From: Sphingomonas lycopersici
Lineage (GTDB): Bacteria > Pseudomonadota > Alphaproteobacteria > Sphingomonadales > Sphingomonadaceae
Direction of reading: 5' to 3'
NCBI RefSeq assembly: GCF_026130605.1
Contig: NZ_JANFAU010000001.1
Span: forward strand, 1-64,000
DNA: 64,000 nucleotides
Positions 58,294 through 64,000 of this stretch are shown here, one piece after another. Position 1 is the stretch's first letter; every line of letters begins with the position of its first letter. The notes beneath the pieces are model-generated. The model did not search any database and was not told the DNA's origin. It saw nothing but the letters and a program-made list of their open reading frames with translations. The position numbers and the translations under genes were made by a program.

Positions 58294-58694
58294 TATACGG
58301 CTCCCGGATCGCTAAGTGCCGTTCGCAGTTCGAACAGCAGCTCTTCATTGGCAACCGGCTTGGTAAACCAGGCGATCGCACCTTCTGACAACGCTCGCTC
58401 GCGAGTGACGTCATTAACCGAAGAGGTGATGAAAATTATCGGCATCGCGGAACCGCACGCCCGGAGCCGGCGCTGAAGCTCGAGGCCATCCATCACCGGC
58501 ATCCGGACATCGGTGATGACACAGCGAAATTCCAGATGGTGTGCGTCGGCGAAGTAGGCCGCACCATTTTTGAACATTCGTGCCGACAGTCCCTCTACCT
58601 GCAGAAGATCGAGGAGAGCCTCTCCGACTGCCCGGTCATCATCCACGATTGCAATCACAGGCGGTTTGGACAAGCGAGCAGCCTTTACTGACAC
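58293..58694 (-). CDS. Single-domain response regulator receiver
   Basis: 133 residues from a GTG. Receiver motifs: VDDD near residue 17, phosphoacceptor D62 in ITDVRMPVMDGL, FITSS and the lysine of FTKPV. There is no output domain, so it probably relays phosphate or acts by protein contact, as CheY- or Spo0F-like receivers do. It is translated just before the PAS kinase with overlapping stop/start. Confidence 0.9.
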   Translation of the reverse strand: MSVKAARLSKPPVIAIVDDDRAVGEALLDLLQVEGLSARMFKNGAAYFADAHHLEFRCVITDVRMPVMDGLELQRRLRACGSAMPIIFITSSVNDVTRERALSEGAIAWFTKPVANEELLFELRTALSDPGAV

Positions 58695-58755
58695 AGCCGG
58701 ATCGGCTTTTACCGCATGTCGCTGACGCGTGGCCGGATTGGAACCATACCATGGT

Positions 58756-59403
58756 CTAGGTCCCCTTCTCGCGCAGCAGCGGCGAAAGCGTGTTCCAGAC
58801 GCGGATGAGTTCGCCGATCGTTGTCACGTCCATCTTTTTCATCACGCTGCTGCGGTGCAGCTTGACTGTGACTTCGGTAATGCCGAGTTCGAACGCCACC
58901 TGCTTGTTGAGACGCCCCTGCGCGACGAGGCGGAAGACCTGGCGCTCACGCGGCGTCAGCGCCGCGTAACGATCCGCATATTCATTTCTTAGCCGGGCAT
59001 CAGCACGTTGGGCGACGTCGCGTTCGATACCGGTGGTCACGGCGTCGAGCAGCGATTGATCCCGGACAGGTTTGGTCAGGAAATCAACCGCGCCGGCCTT
59101 CATCGCCTGCACCGTCATCGGAATGTCGCCGTACCCCGTCAAAAACACGATCGGCTTCGGATTCCCGGTTGCGGCGAGGTGCTGCTGCAGATCGAGCCCG
59201 CTCGATCCCGGCATGCGGACGTCGACGACGAGACAGCCTGGGCGTTCGGGCAATTCTGCTTCCAGCAATTCGCGCGTCGAACCGAAGGCTGCAGCCTCGA
59301 TTCCAACCGAGAGCATCAATTCCTCGAGCGAGGTGCGGACAGCCTCGTCATCGTCAACGATCACGACCAGCGGACGGTCTTCATCGTCGGTCAAACCGTT
59401 CAC
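58756..59403 (-). CDS. FixJ-like LuxR-type response regulator
   Basis: 215 residues from a GTG overlapping the Rrf2 stop (GTGA). Receiver: VIVDDDEAV, phosphoacceptor D61 (VVDVRMPGSSGL), T89 and K111 (FLTKPV). Output: LuxR/FixJ helix-turn-helix with LTPRERQVFRLVAQGRLNKQ and GITEVTVKLHRSSVMKKM. FixJ regulators activate promoters after phosphorylation by FixL-type kinases, so the PAS kinase downstream is the natural partner. Its target is not evident. Confidence 0.93.
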   Translation of the reverse strand: MNGLTDDEDRPLVVIVDDDEAVRTSLEELMLSVGIEAAAFGSTRELLEAELPERPGCLVVDVRMPGSSGLDLQQHLAATGNPKPIVFLTGYGDIPMTVQAMKAGAVDFLTKPVRDQSLLDAVTTGIERDVAQRADARLRNEYADRYAALTPRERQVFRLVAQGRLNKQVAFELGITEVTVKLHRSSVMKKMDVTTIGELIRVWNTLSPLLREKGT

Positions 59404-59945
59404 GACGGATCCTCCTCACCGGCTGGCGCAGTTGGCGACTTCGCAAGACGTCCTTCGAGCCGGTTGCCGATCCAGGCCTGGACGTCGGACGAGAAGCCCG
59501 ACGGCGCCTTCTCCGCAACCGCCTGACCGAGATCGGCAAGCGATTGTCCTGCCAGCGTATCACGCATCGCCTTTTCCGCGCGGAGCATGACGGCGTGCAC
59601 CGAACACAGCCCCCTGGTCGCCCACCGTGGTGGCGATTGGTCGAAAAGTGCGCATCGTCCGCGGATCTCCTGGCAATCGAACAAGGGCTTCCTGCCTTCA
59701 ATCGCGTCGACGATCTCGAGGAAGCTGATTTCTTCCGGTGGGAGCGCCAGAAGATACCCGCCCCGCGCGCCCTCCGACGCTCGGACGATCCCGGCCTTCT
59801 CGAGCTTCGGGAAGATCTTGGCGAGAAAGCTGTGCGAAATGCCCTGAAGGTCCGCGAGGTCCCGGCTGCTCAGCGGTTTGCCCGAGTCCACCAGCCACAA
59901 CAGGCTGTGAATGCCGTATTCGACGCCGACCGTGATGTGAGCCAT
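59400..59945 (-). CDS. Rrf2 family regulator with three conserved cysteines
   Basis: 181 residues from the ATG that gives MAHITVGVEYGIHSLLWLV, the usual Rrf2 start; an ATG ten codons upstream is possible and would overlap the cytochrome b stop. The winged helix-turn-helix reads LSSRDLADLQGISHSFLAKI and the wing GARGGYLLAL. Cysteines C91, C98 and C114 follow in the C-terminal region where IscR/NsrR-type members bind an Fe-S cluster. It therefore probably senses redox state, NO or iron. It lies directly after cytochrome b and is coupled to the FixJ-like gene. Confidence 0.92.
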   Translation of the reverse strand: MAHITVGVEYGIHSLLWLVDSGKPLSSRDLADLQGISHSFLAKIFPKLEKAGIVRASEGARGGYLLALPPEEISFLEIVDAIEGRKPLFDCQEIRGRCALFDQSPPRWATRGLCSVHAVMLRAEKAMRDTLAGQSLADLGQAVAEKAPSGFSSDVQAWIGNRLEGRLAKSPTAPAGEEDPS

Positions 59946-59958
59946 AACACGGATAATA

Positions 59959-61269
59959 TCAGTCCGCGTTTCCATCTGCAATTCGAAACGCCGATGCGCC
60001 TCGACCCAGCCGCCTATCCTGGGCCTGCAGCACCGCCGCGGTGATCGACGTGGGTAGCGGCAAAGGCGTCTCAAAGCGCGCGACCAGGGGAAGAATGATA
60101 AGGAAGTGCACGAAATAATAGGCCGTCGCGACCTGCGAAACGATCAGGTTGAGCGGCTCGACCGGCGCGCCGCCACAATAACCGAGCGCGAAAATGCTGG
60201 GCATCAGGCCAAACCAGAAGAATTTCTTGAAGAGAGGGCGATAATGCCCCGATCGCACCGGCGAGACGTCGAGCCACGGCAGGAAAAAGAGCAGAAAGAC
60301 CGACGAGAACATCGCCAGCACACCCCATAATTTAGCCGGCAAAATGAAATCAGCGGTAAACGAGCGCAGAATCGCGTAGAAGGGCCAGAAATACCATTCA
60401 GGGACAATGTGCGCAGGTGTCTGCAGCGGATTCGCCTGAGTATAATTATCCGGATGACCAAGAGCATTTGGCCAGAAGAAAATCAATGCGGCGAAAAGCA
60501 ACATTCCAACGCCGAGGCTGAGTCCGTCCTTGGCGGTATAATAAGGATGGAAGGGAACAGTGTCCTGCGGCCCGCCGACCTCTACGCCCGTCGGGTTATT
60601 CGAGCCCGGAATATGGATCGCCCAAACATGGAGGGTCGCGACGCCCGCGATCACAAACGGCAGCAAATAGTGAAGTGCGAAAAAGCGATTCAAGGTCGCG
60701 TTGTCGGGGGTAAAGCCTCCAAGCAGCCAGGTCTGTATCGGCTTACCAACCAGAGGGATCGCTCCGAACAAGCCCGTGATGACTTGCGCCCCCCAATAGC
60801 TCATCTGCCCCCATGGCAAAACATAACCCATGAAAGCCGTGGCCATCAACAGCAGGAGAATAACGACGCCCATAAGCCACGCCATTTCGCGCGGCGCCTT
60901 GTACGATCCGAAATAGAGACCGCGGAGCATGTGAATGTAGACGGATATGAAGAATAGCGACGCGCCGTTCATATGGGCATAGCGGATCAGCCACCCGCTG
61001 TTGACGTCACGCATGATGTGAACGACACTATCGAACGCAAATCCCGTGTTCGCCGCGTAATGCATGGCAAGCACGATTCCCGTGACGATCTGTATGAGTA
61101 GCGCCGCGCCGTTGAGTGCGCCGAAATTCCAGAAATAGTTGAGATTTCTTGGAACGGGATAGCCCCCGCCAGTCGCATTGTAGATGAACCGCGGCAGCGG
61201 CAGCTTGCCATCGATCCAACGCATGACAGGATGCCTTGGCTGATAGTGTTTCGCCCAGGGAAAGCTCAT
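59959..61269 (-). CDS. petB: Stand-alone cytochrome b of the bc1 complex type
   Basis: 436 residues, start MSFPWAKHYQPRHPVMRW; an upstream extension is open but not cytochrome-like. It is a full-length cytochrome b: heme-ligating histidines in VLAMHY, HMNGASLFFISVYIHMLRG and FALHYLLPFVIAGVATLHVW, the Qo motif PEWYF, and eight hydrophobic helices. In bc1 operons the Rieske protein and cytochrome c1 genes flank it, but neither is present here, so it is a lone copy in an accessory region. It may replace or supplement the core subunit under redox stress, or be a relic. It belongs to a leftward unit with an SDR, SnoaL-like protein and Rrf2 regulator. Confidence 0.9.
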   Translation of the reverse strand: MSFPWAKHYQPRHPVMRWIDGKLPLPRFIYNATGGGYPVPRNLNYFWNFGALNGAALLIQIVTGIVLAMHYAANTGFAFDSVVHIMRDVNSGWLIRYAHMNGASLFFISVYIHMLRGLYFGSYKAPREMAWLMGVVILLLLMATAFMGYVLPWGQMSYWGAQVITGLFGAIPLVGKPIQTWLLGGFTPDNATLNRFFALHYLLPFVIAGVATLHVWAIHIPGSNNPTGVEVGGPQDTVPFHPYYTAKDGLSLGVGMLLFAALIFFWPNALGHPDNYTQANPLQTPAHIVPEWYFWPFYAILRSFTADFILPAKLWGVLAMFSSVFLLFFLPWLDVSPVRSGHYRPLFKKFFWFGLMPSIFALGYCGGAPVEPLNLIVSQVATAYYFVHFLIILPLVARFETPLPLPTSITAAVLQAQDRRLGRGASAFRIADGNAD

Positions 61270-61301
61270 CGGAACAGCCAATATTCCCGATTTTTCATTG
61301 A

Positions 61302-61727
61302 TCAGGCCACCATCTTGCGCGGCGGCAGGAACGCGCCACCCGCTGCACCGGGCCACGGCGTGACCGTTTCGCCGCGTACGGCCCAGGTTCCGGATTGGTG
61401 GCGCAGCCGAAGTTCGTACATCACCGGCGGCGCTTCCGGACTCATCCGCCGATAGAGCAGAGCCACTGCATCGTCGCCCTGACGCTCGACATGAAGGATC
61501 CGATATTCCGTGGAGAGTGGAGCCTCTCCCGCGTCACGGCGCGACCTAAACTCGGAAAATACCTCTTCCCTGGTAAACCGCGTCACTTCACCCTCGCCGC
61601 TGAGGATCAGAAATGTCTGATCAGCGGTGTATAGCCGTTCCATACCGGCGAGATCATAAGCGCTTCCTATATTGACCACATCGGCAATGAAGCCCTCGAT
61701 GGCAGGATCAATGATTGCGTCAACCAC
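61302..61727 (-). CDS. SnoaL/NTF2-like protein
   Basis: 141 residues with the NTF2-like cone fold order: helix IEGFIADVVNIG, ERLYTADQTFLIL, FRSRRDAGE, and paired strands RILHVERQGDDAVALLYRRM and YELRLRHQSGTWAVRGETV. The fold is used by small isomerases, dehydratases and unknown accessory proteins. No catalytic residues assigned. Upstream is an SDR gene with a 47-base gap; downstream is cytochrome b. Confidence 0.8.
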   Translation of the reverse strand: MVDAIIDPAIEGFIADVVNIGSAYDLAGMERLYTADQTFLILSGEGEVTRFTREEVFSEFRSRRDAGEAPLSTEYRILHVERQGDDAVALLYRRMSPEAPPVMYELRLRHQSGTWAVRGETVTPWPGAAGGAFLPPRKMVA

Positions 61728-61774
61728 GATGAGTTACTCCAAATCGGATTCTAGTGATTTGATAATCCCCGGGA

Positions 61775-62524
61775 TCACAGCAGTGCCATGCCGCCGTCGA
61801 CACGAAGGTTGATACCGGTGATGAAACTGCTGGCGTCGGAAGCAAGAAATAGCGCGGCCTCTGCCAATTCCTCCGGTCGGCCGAAGCGGCCAAGCGGAAT
61901 CGCGGCTGCCATTCCCGCTTCGAACTCCTCGAGCTTGTCCGGAGACACCCCGAGCTTGTTGACGATATCCGTGTCCGTCGGCCCGGGGCTCAGCACGTTG
62001 ACGCGGATCCCTCGGGATTTGAGTTCGATAGCCCAAGTGCGCGCAAAAGCGCCCATCGCCGCTTTCGAGCCGGCATAGACGGCATGGCCGTCGAGAACCT
62101 TCTCGCTCGCGATCGAGCCGGTCAGGATGATTGAGCCCCCATCGCGCATCACCGGCAGCGTCTTCTGGACGCCAAAGAACGTACCGCGGGCATTTACCGC
62201 AAATTGCGCATCATACTCTTCCTCGGTCACTTCGAAGGAAGGGCGGATGGTGATGATACCTGCATTCGCCATGTAGATATCGAGACCGCCGAAAGTCGAC
62301 GCGACTTGTGCCGCGACATGATCGTGGTGCGCGATATCCGCGACGTCGCCGACGATTCCGATCGCGCCTTCTCCGATCTCGGCGGTGGCTCTTTTCACGA
62401 CGTCGCCGCGACGGCCGGTAATGGCAACCCTGGCGCCCTCCGCCGCGAAGCGCTTGGCGGCCATCAACCCGATACCGCTACTGCCGCCCGTGATGAGCGC
62501 TGTCTTGCCAGAGAGTAGTGCCAT
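61775..62524 (-). CDS. Short-chain dehydrogenase/reductase
   Basis: 249 residues: TGGSSGIGLMAAKRF cofactor loop, DVADIAHHD, MANAGI motif, catalytic serine in LTGSIASEKVL and the Y-x3-K in YAGSKAAMG. The C-terminus ends GINLRVDGGMALL. A broad-range NAD(P) oxidoreductase of the classical type. It is the first gene of the leftward unit that continues through the SnoaL-like protein and cytochrome b. Confidence 0.93.
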   Translation of the reverse strand: MALLSGKTALITGGSSGIGLMAAKRFAAEGARVAITGRRGDVVKRATAEIGEGAIGIVGDVADIAHHDHVAAQVASTFGGLDIYMANAGIITIRPSFEVTEEEYDAQFAVNARGTFFGVQKTLPVMRDGGSIILTGSIASEKVLDGHAVYAGSKAAMGAFARTWAIELKSRGIRVNVLSPGPTDTDIVNKLGVSPDKLEEFEAGMAAAIPLGRFGRPEELAEAALFLASDASSFITGINLRVDGGMALL

Positions 62525-63075
62525 TTCTGGGGGCCTTTCAAGCTGTGAGCTCGAAAGATAGCGAGCGCCCTACCTCGCAAAACCTATGCGCAGGTCGAGC
62601 TTTTCTCCGATTAAGGACCAGGGCGCCTGCTCCTGATGGTCGCAATGAAACAGAACCTGTACGCGGTACGGGTCAATGCCGGCGCTCTACCTGTCGTTTG
62701 GCTGGCGGACGCGAAGCGACATTGCTGGACTGGCTGAAATTGGGGCAGGTGCTGCCGGGCAGCTATGCTTTGACCTGCGTGCCATCGTGGATGGCGTCGA
62801 TTGCGTGCTCGACGATGAGATCGGCGGGATGCAACCACCCGAACACCTCGGTCACCCGTCGACGCTCATGCCGGTGGTGATATCCACCCAGGTCGCCTTG
62901 CTCCCAACCACCCTGGTCACGAACTGGCGCCGCTGATTATTGAAGAGAGCGCTCGGGGGAACCTTGAACGTCGGGTGCCTGCCGATGCGAAAGCGGATTG
63001 AGGGGCAAGGTCGGCATCGCAATTGCGGACCGAGCGTTTGAGCGGAGACGGCAAGGCGATCGAAAGGTGACGGTC
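62525..63075. other. Intergenic region with a degraded efflux-adaptor fragment
   Basis: Apart from the pseudogene fragment at 62763-62936, no gene is supported. A GAGCGCTC palindrome lies at 62948-62955. The purine-rich GAAAGG before 63076 serves the hemerythrin-like gene. Confidence 0.45.
62763..62936 (-). pseudogene. RND efflux periplasmic adaptor C-terminus, frameshifted
   Basis: Minus-strand frames read QFVTRVVGSKATWVDITTGM, then, after a one-base shift near 62860, VTEVFGWLHPADLIVEHAID and the end DGTQVKA before TAG. This order resembles the C-terminus of HlyD/CusB-type membrane-fusion proteins (WVDV-x-TGMS, then EVFGDL-x-AGD-x-IV, ending in DGT). The rest of the gene is missing, so this is a relic. 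Confidence 0.5.
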
Positions 63076-63786
63076 ATGGCGGAGCAGGATCGGCGAACGG
63101 CATTGGTGTCTGTCGCGAGCGTCGGGCTGGTGCTCGCTGGATGCGCGAAACATGACGCCGAGGACCGCGGCAAAGGCGGCGGTGACGAAGGCGAGGTCAC
63201 CGCGAACGAGGATCTCATGCGTGAGCATGGCGTGCTGCGCCGCATCCTGATCGCCTATCGCGAAGTTGTACCGAAGCTGGTGGCGAATGCCGCGGCGGTC
63301 GATGCCGCGGCGCTCGCCTCCGCGACGACCTTGTTCCAGGCATTTGGCGAGCGCTATCACGAACAGATGCTGGAGGAGCAGCATATCTTTCCGATCGTGC
63401 GGAAGGCGGGCGGCGAAGCGGCCGGGCTGCTCGATACGCTGCTCGCACAACATCAGCGGGGTCGCGAGATCACCGCCTATATTCTCGACAAGACCAAATC
63501 CGGCCGGGTCGGCACCGGTGATGCCGAACCTCTGGCCAGAACGCTGACGGCGTTCGCCCGTATGTACGAGCCGCATGCCGCGCGCGAGGACACCATCGTG
63601 TTTCCAGCGTTCAAGAAGGCCGTAGGCGCCAAGGGCTATGAGGAGCTTGGCGACCAGTTCGAGGATATCGAGCGACGGACGTTCGGCGGTGATGGGTTCG
63701 ATATGGCGACCGACAAGATCGGGGATATCGAGCGTCGACTCGGGGTCGGGAATTTGGGCTCGTTCACCGCGCCGAGTACTCGCTAG
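63076..63786 (+). CDS. Hemerythrin-like domain lipoprotein
   Basis: 236 residues from an ATG with GAAAGG upstream; the in-frame extension before it looks non-coding. The N-terminus has a lipobox (LVLAGC, cysteine about residue 23), so it is predicted membrane-anchored in the periplasm or on the outer membrane. Hemerythrin ligands follow in order: MREHGVLRR, YHEQMLEEQHIFP, LLAQHQRGRE and MYEPHAAREDTIVFPAF, giving the H-HxxxE-H-HxxxD/E pattern of a di-iron oxygen- or NO-binding site. Isolated gene, so its partner is unknown. Confidence 0.88.
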   Translation: MAEQDRRTALVSVASVGLVLAGCAKHDAEDRGKGGGDEGEVTANEDLMREHGVLRRILIAYREVVPKLVANAAAVDAAALASATTLFQAFGERYHEQMLEEQHIFPIVRKAGGEAAGLLDTLLAQHQRGREITAYILDKTKSGRVGTGDAEPLARTLTAFARMYEPHAAREDTIVFPAFKKAVGAKGYEELGDQFEDIERRTFGGDGFDMATDKIGDIERRLGVGNLGSFTAPSTR

Positions 63787-63855
63787 TAGCGTGCGCGTCT
63801 CTTTCCGCTGTGCGCCTAATTGCGGTCGTTCCGGCCTGGGACGCTCCTTCCCGAA

Positions 63856-63984
63856 ACCGGGCCCCTTCCAGCGCATCCGCTCAAGCGTCCGGGGATTGAG
63901 GCCGATGTAATGAGCGACCTGCGCGGTGTTGAGAAAGGGATTTCCCCGCCGCGCGCGTTCCGCACGGGCATTGTCGTCGTCCAT
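63856..63984 (-). pseudogene. Helix-turn-helix gene, 5' part, element-type
   Basis: The first 43 codons after a good ribosome binding site (GGGAGG) read MDDDNARAERARRGNPFLNT, then AQVAHYIGLNPRTLERMRWK. This is close to the small excisionase/AlpA-like HTH proteins of sphingomonad conjugative elements and plasmids. Beyond residue 43 the expected RY-HIDDLDAW tail cannot be read in the same frame, so the gene is probably truncated or frameshifted; the open frame simply continues into the antisense of the hemerythrin gene. The element boundary is outside or at this edge. Confidence 0.55.
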
Positions 63985-64000
63985 TTGCGCCTCCCTGGTA

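Noticed and set aside
62917..63984. A 355-residue minus-strand gene spanning the hemerythrin region
   Set aside because: Only the first 43 residues resemble a known HTH family; the rest is antisense to the hemerythrin lipoprotein.

Overview
The window is GC-rich chromosomal or island DNA from an alphaproteobacterium, most likely a sphingomonad (Sphingomonas, Sphingobium or Novosphingobium group). The evidence is indirect: three large TonB-dependent receptors each tied to a small catabolic gene set, a NodD/LinR-type LysR regulator, FixJ-type signalling, and a helix-turn-helix gene at the right edge that resembles those of sphingomonad conjugative elements. No rRNA, tRNA or CRISPR array was recognised.

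Left part (1-8.2 kb): a membrane protein fused to a SRPBCC domain, two very small membrane-anchored proteins, a TonB receptor followed by an exported calcineurin-like phosphoesterase and a TetR regulator, then an isolated MarR regulator. Next (8.2-23 kb) is the most coherent system. A NodD-like LysR gene sits between a leftward unit (TonB receptor, exported metallo-beta-lactamase-fold hydrolase, small membrane protein) and a rightward, tightly coupled 11-gene operon: FAD monooxygenase, GlcG/HbpS protein, amidohydrolase, extradiol ring-cleavage dioxygenase, alpha/beta hydrolase, metal-dependent cyclase, VanA-like Rieske oxygenase, SDR, epimerase-like protein, fumarylacetoacetate-hydrolase-fold enzyme and cupin. 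The gene order suggests uptake, demethylation or hydroxylation, meta-cleavage and hydrolysis of an unknown aromatic compound. Two related operator-like sites, one with the ATC-N9-GAT motif of NodD-type regulators, flank the LysR gene, one before each unit.

Middle (23.2-45.5 kb): a truncated IS66-type transposase gene, then one 14.7-kb gene for an autotransporter adhesin of about 4,890 residues. Part of its passenger has an A-B-A-B-A supra-repeat with spacings of 1578, 1167, 1575 and 1167 nt. An AraC regulator diverges from it. A second uptake/catabolic set follows (cupin like 2,4'-dihydroxyacetophenone dioxygenase, TonB receptor, DUF1254/DUF1214 protein) with its own divergent AraC regulator, then a decayed IS3-type transposase fragment.

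Right part (45.5-64 kb): a CocE/NonD hydrolase, a lactonase-like metallo-hydrolase, and a leftward run (55.4 to 49.1 kb) of two NmrA-like NAD(P)-binding proteins, a small membrane protein, a cytosolic histidine kinase, a beta-class-like GST, an exported hydrolase, and a ferritin-like/4Fe-4S/double-CDGSH fusion. A second leftward run (62.5 to 56.6 kb) holds an SDR, a SnoaL-like protein, a stand-alone cytochrome b, an Rrf2 regulator with three cysteines, a FixJ-like regulator, a receiver-only protein and a PAS histidine kinase. The end has a frameshifted fragment resembling an RND efflux adaptor, a hemerythrin-like lipoprotein, and the truncated-looking helix-turn-helix gene. The transposase and efflux remnants point to an accessory, rearranged region.
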